The position numbers and the translations under genes were made by a program. A model generated the notes under the pieces. That model ran no database searches. It worked only from the letters and a program-made list of their open reading frames with translations, and was not told the DNA's origin. Positions 32,852 to 44,888 of a DNA stretch of 64,000 nucleotides are shown one piece after another. How positions within the stretch are numbered: the first letter of the stretch is position 1; each line of letters opens with the position of its first letter. Source of the DNA: Piezodorus guildinii (Eukaryota > Arthropoda > Insecta > Hemiptera > Pentatomidae); contig CM041294.1 of the NCBI GenBank assembly GCA_023052935.1, forward strand, positions 43,744,736 through 43,808,735. The letters run 5' to 3'.

Positions 32852-34737
32852 CCTTAAGATGATGATCAGTTAGTATTATAATGCATAGTAGTATATACTT
32901 AGTATCATGATTAGTGACAATATAAGAAGCAGTGACTATTGCCCGAAGAACTCGATATTGAAAGTACTGGATGCGTTTGATGTTAAAAAATTGACCTGTC
33001 CTCCAAAGTGCGAGTTTGTGGGCTCAGGCAGGTCTTATAAATTACAAATTATTGGTTGACTGAGATTTAGGTTTAGCAGTCCGTATAACTGACGGAATCG
33101 CCGGTGAATCTCTTGTATATTAAGTTAAGTGTGTGGGTTTCATGTCTGCCTTCTGTTTAGTAGGAAGCTAAGATACCGGACTATGTCTGAGGTGCAGCAT
33201 GAAATCGAAATAAACTGAACATGTTAAATTTTCGTTCACCTTGATATTTTTGAAAATAAATAATATTTTCAAGTAATTTTTTTTTTTTTTTTTTTTTTTC
33301 CAAACCCAATACAGACTGAAATCCAGCATCCAGAAAGGCATAGAAAAATATAATATTGATTTATCCCAGAAAAAAAAATTAATTAATATGCACATATTAT
33401 AAAATAATTAATATGAAAATATAATTATACTAAACTAAAAACATCTAAATAAAAAATAATCCTTTTTTTCAGTGATCCAAAAAAAAATAAAGTCCTACAG
33501 AATTTCACATACCTCCGATCATTTTAAAATAGTGGTGAGCTATTTTCTCTTATTAATTTTAACAAAAACTGAATTATTATTGGCAAATATACGTGATGTT
33601 ATATGGTACTTGTCTCAATTTAGACATTCAGTCGAATCTGAGCACATTTCACATTTGCAGTCAGAAAAAATACATCAACAGGAGGCTTTAGCATGCTTTA
33701 GAACATTTCTCCGTTGAAATGTTTGAATACAAGATTCAAATGAGCTGAAGAAACAATGTGAACTGACCCAATATGTAAATTCTAGGGACTATGAGTAAGG
33801 AGGGTTTATGTTGATGTTAGAGTAGAAGCCAGAGCGTCGCTGCTATAGAATACTAGAGCGTTTGGGCTATCTACTTTGGTTCTAGTACTCCCTAGGGCGA
33901 CCTCCCAATCTTCGGACCGGGCTATTTTATCTCAGGCTGGGGGGCACTGCATCACTAGGCAATGATACCCCCTTATCGATTAGAATTTCAACTATTCAGG
34001 CAGGTCTCTGATTGCTATCATTTTCTAGTATGAGCGTTAGAAATTGATTAGGCTACTTTTTTTAATATTTCGGATAATTCATCAACAAATTTCTTGGTTC
34101 AAATATGGATTCCATTTTTATTATGAGACATTGAGACAAAATATACCAAATTAAAAAATATCTATAATTTACTTAAATAAAGTTATTTTATATTGTTTAA
34201 TTATTTTAATTAGACATCATTATATCTTATCTTAAAAAAATTTGAGATTCTAAAATTTACATAATTTCTGAAAGTCATCTGGTATCGCATTACAAATTTA
34301 AGAACTCCTCTTATAAAATTATTATTAGAAAATACCTTCCAAACTCTTTTAAGAGATGATGTCACGCCGAAAAGCTTCTAAAAACATTAATTGTGTATTG
34401 CATTGTATTCACGAACGTTTTGATGGAAAAATTTTACAAGAAAAATCCTGTTAAAGATACTCATTATTTATGTTGATAAATATTTAAAAGAGAATGTATG
34501 AAAGAAATATTTTATTTATAATTAAGTATTGCAGCTAATTCGTCGAATGATTTTAGTCTTATTTGCTTGATGTATATCACATTAATTAATAATCTCACAT
34601 GCATTAGGGGCCAAAACCTCAAATCGGATTATTACCAATTGTAAGGTTGTGCGACACTCAAATACAATGATTACAAATATAAACATAATTTATATTTACT
34701 TTTTATTTTCTGTAACATTATTCTGTTTCTCGATTAT
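32850..34737. other. Intergenic DNA, nothing recognised
   Basis: Includes a T-run at 33279-33299. GC-richer patches at 32940-33190 and 33780-34030 were read on both strands without a recognisable peptide. The frame 33472-33717 (81 codons) has no domain. Confidence 0.45.
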
Positions 34738-34910
34738 ACCGTCTTTCGGAGCGGACGTAAAATGGTAGTGCCAAGCCTGTGTGATGCCAAGTACTCGTTA
34801 AAGATTTCTTTCCTTATAGATAGGCAGACTTTAGACTCCCACTGTAGTAGCATCGTCCGCTAAGCCACAGTGGTATAAAAGTGTCGTTAAATTAATAAAC
34901 AAATTACATT
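34738..34910 (+). mobile_element. SINE-B, 5'-truncated
   Basis: Plus-strand distal half of SINE-B: TTTCGGAGCGGACGTAAAAT, GCCAAGCCTGTGTGATGCCA, GTACTCGTTAAAGATT, GTAGCATCGTCCGCTAAGCC, ending GTCGTTAAATTAATAAACAA. The tRNA-like head is missing. No convincing TSD. Confidence 0.8.
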
Positions 34911-35235
34911 TTCTAAACGAACATTAGAATTAAACATTTTTACCATGGTTACTAAGATGGCATAAAGGTAAGCTCATGATCTTAATTTTTCATATTGATT
35001 TTTTTGGTTTATAAAAATTCAGCTCAATGTGAAATATAACAAAAATGTACTTACCATATATTCTCTTATTTGATGATTTTGTTTTTAGATATTGTCCCGT
35101 AAATAACCAAACTTTTAATAAGCGAATTTCGCATTGACCAACTAGTAAGAAATTAATTGTTTGTTAAGTTAACTCAGACCTATTTGTAACTCATCGTCTA
35201 TATAAGCCAATAATGTTTTATATATGATCAGGAGA

Positions 35236-35771
35236 TATAACTAGAAAAAATGAAATCCTATTCAGTTGCTAAGTTACTTAGTTCGCGGCATCTATCTAAA
35301 AACTTAAAGATAAGAATTTATAAAACTATTATTGTTCCAACGGTTCTTTACGGATGTGAAACGTGGCCGCTTACTTTGAAGGATGAACAACGGCTTAAGT
35401 TTTTCGAAAATAAGCTATTGCGTAAAATATTTGGTCCGAAGAGAGATGAGGCCACTGGGGAGTTCAGAAGGTTGCACAACGCGGAATTGCGGAACTTGTA
35501 TCCTGTGAATATAATTGAGCTGATTGCATCGCGGAGACACAAATGGGCGAGTAAAGTTGTTGGGCTCGATGACGAGCGGATTCCGAGAAAGTTGGTATTT
35601 GCTGATCCGACTGGTAGGCGTCCGAAAGGTAGGCCGAAACGGAGATGGGAGGATTCTGTTAAGGCTGATCTCAGGAGCTTGGGCCTGAATAGTGAACATT
35701 GGACGAGTCTGTGTAAGCGGAATTTGGTGGTATCAGCATCGAACTTTCGGGTTCGCTAAGCCTATTATTAT
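35236..35771 (+). mobile_element. RTE-like LINE 3' end, young, 15-bp TSD
   Basis: A 536-bp 5'-truncated endonuclease/RT LINE tail. It is flanked by the perfect direct repeat TATATGATCAGGAGA at 35221-35235 and 35772-35786, and ends in (ATT)n after the stop codon, with almost no 3' UTR. The open frame inside is undamaged, so insertion was recent. It probably belongs to the same broad group as the tail at 13958-14187, but sequence and last residues differ, so it is another subfamily. Confidence 0.95.
35250..35759 (+). CDS. LINE endonuclease/reverse transcriptase, C-terminal 169 residues
   Basis: The frame starts within the RT thumb region and is open to the natural stop. Blocks: YSVAKLLSSRHLSKNLKIRI (~4-23), YKTIIVPTVLYGCETWPLT (~24-42, the common YGCETW motif), LRKIFGPKRDEATGEF (~57-72), RRLHNAELRNLY, SRRHKWASKVVGL (~94-106) and GRRPKGRPKRRWEDSVKADL (~123-142). 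It ends in SASNFRVR, close to the NLRVP ending known for such elements in many animals. Palm, endonuclease and promoter are absent, so no active enzyme is expected. The ATG is internal. Antisense frames here are shadows. Confidence 0.9.
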   Translation: MKSYSVAKLLSSRHLSKNLKIRIYKTIIVPTVLYGCETWPLTLKDEQRLKFFENKLLRKIFGPKRDEATGEFRRLHNAELRNLYPVNIIELIASRRHKWASKVVGLDDERIPRKLVFADPTGRRPKGRPKRRWEDSVKADLRSLGLNSEHWTSLCKRNLVVSASNFRVR

Positions 35772-36169
35772 TATATGATCAGGAGAGTAACAAGGAACAC
35801 CACTACACTTTACGTATAAAACATTACACTGATCAATGCATGCCTACTAATAATAGCGGTACATGCCTGAAAATGATGTCATCTAGGTCATTTTTGAATA
35901 AATCCTTGGCGCTTAGAGATACACATTTATACCAACTAGATACAATCAAGAATGTTTAACGCACCTTCTTTTAGATCAACCATGCGTAACCAAATAATTA
36001 TTCTAACATTAAAATCTTACGTTTAGGAGAAATACATCGCATTTTCTTTTCCACATTATAATCAATCTAACCCATCACCACTATATATTTTTATGTTATC
36101 TTTCATCCTATTCTTATTCTTATAATTATTTATATTAGTATTATTTATTGGATCAGATTATTTGGAGAT

Positions 36170-36865
36170 CACGAAGGTAGCCTAATCTGAAGCACATTTG
36201 ATTTCTTATTTGTTCTTCTTAGTAAGTAGTCTTCATCTGCTTTCGTTCTCCCGTCCACTTGGTTCCCTTTCTTACCTTCTTGTGTTCAACATGGAAACTA
36301 CCCTTTATGATTTTTTCTCTAAATATTTTTTTCTCTCGTTATTTCTTCAATTTTGATTCCAGCTCGTTCAAGATCTTGTTTTACTTCCTTAACCCACGTT
36401 ATTGCCGTTTTCATTTCAGACAGTTCATGGACTAATGTTTTAATCCTGTTTACTTCCAAGCTCTAGACGTGCCTGAAATATTTTAATCTTCTCTATCTAA
36501 TGGTTTTATCTATCAGCTCATTGTTCCGATAAATTTCTTTGTTGCTTCTAAGTCTGTACTATCCATCACTGTTTTCGGCTGGCCTCATAATTTACCTTAA
36601 GATTTTTCTCTTGTTTGTTCCTAAGTCTTCCAGTTTTCTCCTTCCCAAAGTTAGCAATTCCACTACGTATAGCGCTTGCACTTTTATTACTGTGTTTGTA
36701 GTGTCTCAATTTACTGTTTAAAGATATCGATTTTTTATTATATAGTTTTCTGGTCTTGCCAGTGGAATAAAAATTTTATTTGCTCTTGATTTTATCGCGA
36801 CTTTGTCTAACACATTTGCAGTGATAATTCCTCCCAAATATTTGAGTTATTCAACTTCTTTTTTT
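36170..36865 (-). pseudogene. Endonuclease/RT LINE relic, C-terminal region
   Basis: Read on the minus strand with about ten stops and small gaps, the segment gives LKYLGGIITA, SRANKIF, VELLTLGRRKLEDL, KRKILR, YRLRSNKEIY-NNELIDKTIR, RRLKYFRHV, WVKEVKQDLERAGIKIEEIT, REKIIKGSFHVE and GTKWTGERK. This order (YLGG-I...R-LE---...R---LY--.-I...RRL---GH...W--EVK-DL...I--RE-FR--I) is a familiar insect LINE C-terminus. It is clearly older than the neighbour at 35236 and belongs to another family. Plus-strand frame 36539-36721 is a shadow. Confidence 0.7.
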
Positions 36866-37429
36866 TTTATATTCAGATATTTTTTAATGCATATAAACGT
36901 GTAGAACATAATGAACAATAAATAAAATTGTTATAACACAACTACACATGTATTAAAAAAAACAACTAACTTCAGTTAACATTAACCTAAGATAAATTGA
37001 GTTCATTCTTTATTTCAACCAACATATTTTAAAGTACAGGTTGTAGTTGTATCTAATACAGCAAATATTAATCCGGCTATTGTTAATTTCGACTATAAAC
37101 TTGTGGATTATACTGGGAGTGTCGAAATTTGTTTTGCCTAAATTATATGAAATAAATGTTAACTGATACAGGTGGGAGTCAAGCCCACGCAACCCCGTCT
37201 CTGTTAAGCACTAATCTTCAATTCATCCTTTTTAAGTAAGGTATAAAACATCTTAACGAACAATAGAACACAAAGTTTAATATTTTAAGGTCAAACATCG
37301 ATTCTTACTAGAAATAAAACGCTCCAACATATTACACAATGTTTAGTTATATATATAATTATATTATATTACAATTTATCTAGCAGTATAGGTAATAAAC
37401 ATATATGTATAGCAATCAATTAGATTTTT
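36866..37429. other. AT-rich intergenic DNA, nothing recognised
   Basis: A possible degenerate tRNA-like B box (complement of GGGAGTCAAGCCC, 37174-37186) is too weak to call. Confidence 0.4.
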
Positions 37430-37431
37430 TT

Positions 37432-38065
37432 ATATTAAGATTTTTATTTTTCAATATTTTACAATTGACCACATGCCTCAAACTTTATACATGTTGTGGT
37501 AATTGCACCAATTACATGTTTTCCGTGATATTTACAGGGATTAATGTTTATTGTAGCCTATGTTACATTTAGAACTGTAGGAAAAATCTAAAACAAAAAC
37601 CTAAAAAATAAGTGAAAACAAAACAAATTATTGTACAAAGCAGAACTAAGCCAAAACGAAACAATAAAAAATATATCAAACTAATAATTTTTCTTTTTAA
37701 ATTTTTTTTAAATTAATGCAGTATTGCGTCTTTTGTACATTTATGTAAGTAACGTTTTAGTGTGTTATTGTCGTCATCCTCTTTTTTTTTGAACGATTGG
37801 GTTGTCATTAGTAAGAGTAAGAGGAAAAACATTTTGGGCCAGCGAGTACGTCTTTTTTTTAATCGATCAGAGTTGTAAATCCGATAACATAGTTGTTATA
37901 CGCCTGTAACGAGTATAATAATTGACGATTCCCGTGCATGTGTTCTGAACCACTTCCATTTTCCGATAATAGGAATGGCATGTGTAACTCCAGACTGGGG
38001 CAGCGTAGGTCAGTATGGGACGGATTACAGTTTTATCGAGAACAAGAAATTAATCAAAGAATTTA
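37432..38065 (-). pseudogene. Jockey-group LINE relic with 3' UTR
   Basis: On the minus strand 38060-37790 decodes to LDKTVIRPILTYAAPVWSYT, KMEVVQN, GIVNYYTRYRRITTMLSDLQ, one stop, then about 20 more residues. The pattern KT-IRPILTYAAPVW...---QN---R-I--APRYTR---I--DL is the distal RT of a jockey-type element other than the 47.5-kb family. The 3' UTR runs to about 37432, ending T-rich on the plus strand. Confidence 0.7.
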
Positions 38066-38130
38066 AAAAAGACAAACCAGCTATTTCTATGAAGCTACGG
38101 TAGCTTCAAAAACTGCACTGTTTTAAAATT

Positions 38131-38945
38131 TTACATTCACTTACCTATAAATGGAATATATAGTAGGGGAAAGTATTGCGATCATGAAAATTTTCTAATT
38201 CCAGTTTTCAACGGAAATATATGCTTTAGCGTCCCCTGAGTCCAAATAACCAAGTCCCGCAAAAAGATCTGTGTGTGGTAACTCCCGGGCGAAAACGAAA
38301 AGTCCTATGAAAGTGAATATCATATTTAAGACAACTATACGCCCGAGATGTTACAGTATCGTTTTCATCAAAATCAGCTGACCGGAATTATACCATTCAT
38401 ACTTTTTTAACCTTTTTACAATTTTATAAAAAACGGCTTTAACGATTTTGATTAAACTCTATATATCGATGTGAAATTGGATGGGCTTTAATATGACGTA
38501 GGTTTATTCTGATTGACATTAGTCTGACAGGGCTTAAATGCCGATATTTTAAATTTTCTAAAGTATCTTTAATTTTGTAGATTTAAAAAAAAAAAATTGG
38601 AACATCATTTTATTAGCATTGATGAATAACGGGTAAATATACACATTCATCCAACTTGACAAACAACTAATTTGGAAAAGTGCAAACATATCTGTTAATG
38701 CAATTTTTGTGTTTTTGAACACATGGTATTATAAATGTATAATATACCGCTGGAAAGCTACAGATTTTAGAATAAATATTATCGTACACACGGAATTTTA
38801 AAAGGGTATCGGAGAGTGATGAAAAGCCAATAAAAACTTATTGTTGTAGAAAAAAATATAATAGATTATTTAATAAAACACTAGTTTCTTTTGAAATTCA
38901 TTTAGTTAGTTGATGTTTATTTATTTTGATCGGCTACGGAGGTTG
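38131..38945 (+). repeat. R1 repeat, copy D
   Basis: Starts TTACATTCACTTACCTATAA and contains GGGAAAGTATTGCGATCATG, CCAGTTTTCAACGGAAATAT, GTGTGTGGTAACTCCCGGGC, GACAACTATACGCCCGAGAT, GGGCTTAAATGCCGATATTT and CGCTGGAAAGCTACAGATTT. The (TG)n tract is very short here. The 3' end is diverged after about 38945. Confidence 0.8.
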
Positions 38946-40617
38946 ATTATTGAAATAATAAACCGATAAAGAATCCGATTTTATGATTATATATTATATT
39001 ATAAATATTGCTTTTATATGCATTTGAATCTTTGTCGAAAGTAGCATGGTGATATAAAGAAATATAATAGTATGATAAAAATTACCTTTTTCTTATACCA
39101 TCTAAAAATATGAAAATTAAATGTCAATTGAATATCAATTGTTTCCAAGTTCTAGACCATTTGTTATCTCAAGTACTTATCTCAGTCGATTCCCTTAGTA
39201 ATTCAAAAGGAAATTGAAGATGGAAAATTTAATTCGGATCCCATTACTGCCTACAGTCGGTATCTACTCCTTCATTTGAGAATATAAATTATTTATTATC
39301 AAAGGAGTATCATTATAAAACATTACATAATTTACCACTTTAAATTTGACCGTATTTTTTATATAAGTAAATAAATAACCATTTTACTTTATATAAATAT
39401 TAAATATTTTTAAAAAGTAATATAAATACTCATTAATATTGAAGTAATTTCGTATAAATAAAACCGATTTAAAATGATTTTGTAACAGTTTTTAAACATC
39501 CGAGAATGATATAGTATTAAGTTTATTACTGTGTTTATAAATGTCAGATTATAAAATTTTAAATAAATGTGTATCAAACTTTCTATAAAAATATAAATTA
39601 TAGGAAATGTGTTGAATTTTATAAAATAAGCAAACAATTATACCAAACGTGTTAACCCTTAAATCGTTGTGGCAGATAAGTGAATGTTTATACAAAGGAC
39701 AAATTTTTTTTTTTTTAAATACCGAACTAATTACGAAACATCCATCTTAAATTAAAATACAAAGCTGTGAAGATTCTGACTGATAATCTCTGGGCAGTGA
39801 TTTGTACTCAAACTAAAAAAAACAAAAAAAAACCCACAAATGTTTAGGTTTTGTATTTCAAGATCGACGAAAAAAAATCATCAGCTTGCTAAAAACCATC
39901 TTCTGTTTTACTCTCGAGAGGCCGAGTTTTCGAGTTTTTGCAGAAAAATCACCAGTCATTCTGGATCAGTAGTCGAACTCGGCATTACCTTTTGCGATAA
40001 CGCTTCCAAATAGCGAACGATAAGATATTACATTTGTTCCCAACGGGAAAAAAATAAAATATAAAACCATCCTCTATCCCCTTAAAAAAACACATAAAAA
40101 ACAAAAAGAAAAATACCATATAAATCCAATGCAAATACCAATAGGGAAAGAGTAAATAGACACACTAGATTATTTAATCGGTGTTGAAAAATAACACACG
40201 ATTTTGCATTTTTTTTTTTTTTCTAAATAAAAGTAAACTTTTAATAAATATATTATGTGCCATAATTCTTTTATTGACAATAAATTAATTCTTATTTTAT
40301 GAAATTATGCTTTTTTCTTGATTCTTTGTTATTTAGGGATGTTGTAAATGTTAATACTTCATCTAGTGTATAATTTTGATCTTAGACCATCCTACGATCC
40401 ATTGATAATAGAAATTAAAGTATTTTGTTGGAATCTTAGTCTTTAAATAAAATAAAACAATTTCGCTGTATATTTAAAGTAACTTCCGGCTGGTGTAGGC
40501 AATTATTTTCCTGTTGTTGTATGAATTAAGATTAATAGTGAGGGATTTTTTTGGAGTACCAGGAATTTTCTTTTCTACCACCAAAAATTATTATTTTAAA
40601 TTAATATCTATCCGTCT
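38946..40617. other. AT-rich intergenic DNA, nothing recognised
   Basis: Read on both strands without result. The frame 39410-39637 (minus) is low-complexity AT translation. Confidence 0.5.
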
Positions 40618-40656
40618 CTATTTCTCTCTCTCTATCTCTCTCTCTCTCTTTCTCTC

Positions 40657-40738
<82 letters not shown>

Positions 40739-40739
40739 A
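40618..40739. repeat. Compound microsatellite (CT)n-(TA)n-(TG)n
   Basis: A (CT)-rich stretch (about 40618-40657), about 27 TA units, then about 13 TG units. The 94-codon frame 40514-40798 crosses it and is not a gene. Confidence 0.95.
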
Positions 40740-41591
40740 TACATATATTTCTTCAAAATATGTTCCTAATTATGTATTCTGTGAAAATATATCTCTGAAG
40801 AACATTTGATAAAACGAGACGCCGTTATTGGACTAGACAGACAAAAAGAAAAGCTTTATATTGTTTTAAAGATAAATGTGCTTTTCTAAACATCTGTTCT
40901 AGACATAATTTTCAAAAAAACACTCAAACAAAAACCGCTTCCCTTTACATAATTGCCTCATTAGGCCTCATTGACTTGGAAAATTAGACAACTTTTGTGG
41001 CTAAGCGTCAAACGCTACAGCACTGGAACCACTGGAACTGAGCCAAGTTATAATGCGCATATTCTGGAGGGTGAGAGAAATCTGATTATATCATAGAAAG
41101 CGTAAACATTGGATAAGTTCCAAAGGTGGCATCCTTTGTATTTCCTGATTTAACTCTCCTTTCTTTTATTCTCATACTTTTGGGTCAGAATATTATCAAT
41201 CAGATAGAATATTTACTATAAATATGCCGCAGTTCTTACTGAAACAACGAGGTAAACAAATGTATCTAAACTAACGATAACAACTTTTAATAAACATTTT
41301 ATATAATTCTTATAAAAAATAATTTACTGCCCTAATTCGATCATTAATTATTAAAACTATCTTAGTTATTAATTTCACCCCTTAATTAGTCTAAAACTTT
41401 TTAAAGGAAGGGACAACGCCAATATATTCTTTTATTCTTCTCAACTTTACACGACACCTTTAGTTAACCTATTTTTTTTCGATTCAGTAGTGATATTAAA
41501 AGAAACACTTATCATAAATATTAAAGCAAAAAAATAAAATTTCGGTATGGGAATATTTGAAATAGATTTAGAAATCCTATTTTAAATGATG

Positions 41592-41627
<36 letters not shown>

Positions 41628-42455
41628 CGGTCTTTCTGGTAAATAGTATTAGTAGTAATATTAGGTGAAAAATGATTATAGGGAAAATAATGAACCCACT
41701 TGTTTCTTTATACTATTCAAAGTAATTTGAGAGGGTGAAATTGCCGAAATTCTCTTAACGAATAAATCATTTGTATATTTAATTTCGTTAATTAAAAAAA
41801 ATATTGCTAGTGGTAATAAAAATGGATGTAATTGATTTTGAATTGAAATTTAATTTTTTTTAAGTCTAGTTATTAATAGATAAAGAAACAATTTTTCTTA
41901 GTTCAAACTAATTAGTTGTTAGATGTATAATAAACCGTTAAATATAAGATAATACCTCAGAAAAAAAAAGTTTGCCAACATTGAAGACAGACCTCAAGCC
42001 TACGTTGTTATAGAAAATGATTGATGGTGTAATTTTAGAATCATCATTTGTAAAAAACAAATGAAGTATTTTCCAACTACTATACAGGTTTCTTTCGCCC
42101 ACTGGATGTAATTTCCATAAATTTGTTATAATTTATTTTTTTTTAAATGTAGAATTAAATTGTTTTACATGTTTAACTAAACCAATTTTATCAATTCCGA
42201 ACATTTCTTCTTTAGCAGGCTTATCAAAAACTTTAAAGCTTGGAGTTCAAGGTCTGAAGAGATTAACAAGACCTAATGTTCACGTCCTGGATTAGGTTTT
42301 ATTTCGAGCTAGAAGAGCTCAACTTTGTTAATACATATTATTTGCTGATTTATCTAAAAGGTAGGTGTCGTGCAGATTTTTATCATCAATTATAAATTCT
42401 TAAAAAAAGTACAATAATGTCATGATGACTATGAAGGTTTATTTTTAGTTTATTT
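40740..42455. other. Intergenic DNA, nothing recognised
   Basis: Holds a T-run of about 34 at 41590-41624, possibly the A-tail of a minus-strand retro-insertion whose body I could not identify. Confidence 0.45.
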
Positions 42456-42459
42456 TATT

Positions 42460-42512
42460 TAGCACCAGAAGATGGTATTATAGCCGAAACGTTGCGCATT
42501 ATAACTGTTGTG
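42460..42512 (+). other. Penelope-type AGAAGATGG...GAAACG motif, isolated
   Basis: CACCAGAAGATGGTATTATA is followed by GCCGAAACGTTGCGC. The layout (C-GAAGA, one base, GG...CC stem, GAAACGTTG) parallels the end motif of the Penelope-like copies. No GIY-YIG codons were found upstream. Confidence 0.35.
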
Positions 42513-43310
42513 ACGTAAACAAGCGGTGAGCTAAAGTTTTTATGTTTTATCCCTTTGATTGTGTTAAATAGTGTAGAACCTCCCCATTGGGCGGCCATTT
42601 CGTTATGCATTGTTCTCATACAAGGAGTATGAGTTGTGCTACCAAAAGTGTAGTTTTATTATAGTTTAAACCTTTAAAATGACTCATGGTAGTCTAGGTA
42701 AAAGATATAACAATAACTAAATAAAATAGTGGTTGAGTTAAATATCAGTATCTAACCTTGACCATCTTAAATAATCTACACCTAATATATTTATTAAATT
42801 CTTAATTAATTGTTATCAACATTAAAGTCGTAAAATACACGAAAATAATTATTATAAATATTTTGGTCATTAAATCGGCTTTGTCAGATGGCCCGATTCC
42901 CAAGCCGACCTTAAATTAGTAACGAGGCAATAGCAACAGAGCCGATAGGGTGAACTGATTGCGGCAAATTTTCTCATTTCCTTTTCCCCTAAAACATGCC
43001 GTGAAATCCGGGCAATTTTCCCATTTGACCCGAAACCACCTGATTTCGAATCTATGATAGGACCAAGCTGCCAATTACCTAGGATAAACCAACATAATGG
43101 AATATTACGGGCTGATGGATAACACTAATATTATTCTGTAGGTATCTTATTGTTGTTAATAACGGAAGATGGGTTTTGTTAATAAATGTAATTTACTGTA
43201 ATGGTTATCACACATATGCCAGCTATTCAAACCTGGTGTTGATACCAAAACATTAACTAATATCTCATATATTGTATACATAAATGTGTGAGAGTGTGTG
43301 TATATATATA
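42513..43310. other. Intergenic DNA, nothing recognised
   Basis: Includes a GC-richer part (42880-43080) without recognisable coding. Confidence 0.45.
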
Positions 43311-43311
43311 T

Positions 43312-43880
43312 TGCTATGTTTTTGATCGGCTGCTTTTCTAAGGCAGCGGTTGCTTCAAAAACTAGCTTACTTACTATATTTAGTCAATATATAAACTATA
43401 TTTAATGATACTATTGGATCTCCTTTCCAAAGGTATCGTGTTTACCAATCCAATAGGTGGCATGCAGGGTAAGATTAAAGTAAACAAGATTCAATTAATA
43501 CATTACTATAATTATTAATTTACACATATAAATTATATTAACCCATCGCCTAGAACTCTGATTGAGAATACTGAGGGACATTTTACTACCTTTGCCATAC
43601 AATATTACAAATAACGATATACCTTTGAAACCCTTAACCGGCTGGCGAAGGTGAAATCAGTCTTGGGTCCCCTTTCTCGGCATCATCCTCCAGCTGCTTT
43701 CAGAACCCCGACGGTCACCTCCTCTTCTTGTAGCTGGAATCCGACTCACTCTTCTTGAGGATAAAACTTGACTGACTCCTGGTTCGAATAAGACTGCCCT
43801 ACGAATCTTCTCTCCCATCCTCGTCACCTCGGGTGGGCTGACATAGGAAGTACCCCGGTTGGCGGTACAGGCCTTGTGAT
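43312..43880 (+). repeat. R2 interspersed repeat, copy 2
   Basis: Aligns over its length with 7244-7770 in the same orientation. It has extra words relative to copy 1 (CAGCGGTTGCTTC near the left, GCATCATCCTCCAGCTGCTT, and CTCCTGGTTCGAATAAGACT), which may be original sequence lost from copy 1. The right end may reach 43955 (GTCGGCTGCCGCTGTAGG). Confidence 0.75.
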
Positions 43881-44124
43881 CTTATTTTTATCTTTTGACC
43901 ATCCTTAATATTCTTGTCGGCTGCCGCTGTAGGAAACTACCAGGGGTCTCTGGTATCCCATATATATCCTTACCAAATTAGATTACACCATAATAATATA
44001 TTCATCTTATAACATAAGAAAGTGAGGATAAAGTAATACGACCCTACAATAAAATGATTTAATTTTTATATACAAATTTAATAAATAACTAAGTAAATGT
44101 ATAGCTATACCCAATATATTGTTT

Positions 44125-44399
44125 ATTTATTAAACGTTCCTTTTTGCCGCTGTGGATAATCGGACGATGCTGTAGCGGGACTCCTAAATATGGCCTATCC
44201 AGGTTTAATTAGGATAGAGATCTCTAACGAGTACCTGACACCGTACAGGCTCGGGACCACCTTTTAACGTTCCCTCCAAAGGACGGTATAACTAAGGATT
44301 TTTTTCTACCATTAAAAAATCCAAGGGCCACCTGCAGATTTGAACCTGGGACCTTGGGCATAGGAGGCTGTTGTGCTAGCAGGTAGCCTCTCTCTCCCT
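44125..44399 (-). mobile_element. SINE-B, near full length, 15-bp TSD
   Basis: Minus-strand copy sharing the plus-strand blocks AATCGGACGATGCTGTAG, GGCCTATCCAGGTTTAATTA, ACGAGTACCTGACACCGTAC, CACCTTTTAACGTTCCCTCC and TTTGAACCTGGGACCTTGGG with the copy at 12142. Flanks are CCCAATATATTGTTT (44110-44124) and CCCAATAAATTGTTT (44400-44414), a 15-bp TSD with one mismatch. The frame 44224-44439 is antisense-type noise in the SINE. Confidence 0.88.
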
Positions 44400-44607
44400 C
44401 CCAATAAATTGTTTTAAGAGGAGTATTTCGTAATATCATAAAATATTTTAAATAAATGTGATATATAAACTCGGAAAAAAAATCAATTAGTACTTCTACT
44501 TATTTTAGCCTGTAGCTCTTACGTATAAAACATAATTGTTCATATATATATATATATTTATATATATATATATAAATGCTCTTATATATAAAGCTGTAGT
44601 AGATTAG

Positions 44608-44762
44608 CCTCTATAAGTGGGTACCCAAAAAAGAGAAACAAACCTAGTGGCTGGTTGTGATCTCTGCCCAATTATTTGATTGCATGGCCGTTGGCCTAGA
44701 AACAGTAAGAATCTCTATATGTAGTGAGACCGAGACCCTTCAGGGGTTGTAGAGTTACATTT
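44608..44762 (+). mobile_element. SINE-A, 5'-truncated
   Basis: Plus-strand distal half: GCCTCTATAAGTGGGTACCC, CCTAGTGGCTGGTTGTGATC, GCATGGCCGTTGGCCTAGAA, GAATCTCTATATGTAGTGAG, GAGACCCTTCAGGGGTTGTA, ending in TTACATTTTTT. It is diverged and shows no clear TSD. Confidence 0.8.
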
Positions 44763-44826
44763 TTTGTTCTTATTGGCTAGTATTAAAAAAATACTAGGTT
44801 GTGATTTAATAAAATATTTTATTACG

Positions 44827-44830
<4 letters not shown>

Positions 44831-44886
<56 letters not shown>
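44831..44886. repeat. (TA)n microsatellite
   Basis: About 27 uninterrupted TA units. Confidence 0.95.

Positions 44887-44888
<2 letters not shown>

Noticed and set aside
35348..35699. Two minus-strand frames of 64 and 94 codons
   Set aside because: They are shadows of the undamaged RTE-like frame on the plus strand.
37165..37200. Possible tRNA on the minus strand near GGGAGTCAAGCCC
   Set aside because: Only a weak B-box resemblance; no A box or stems at the right distance.
40514..40798. Membrane-protein-like open frame (Ile-Tyr and Cys-Val repeats)
   Set aside because: It is a translation of the (CT)n-(TA)n-(TG)n microsatellite. The same applies to frames at 14921, 29943, 30705, 44715 and 57535.
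41590..41624. Long T-run as the A-tail of a minus-strand retrocopy
   Set aside because: No adjacent element body and no flanking direct repeat could be found.
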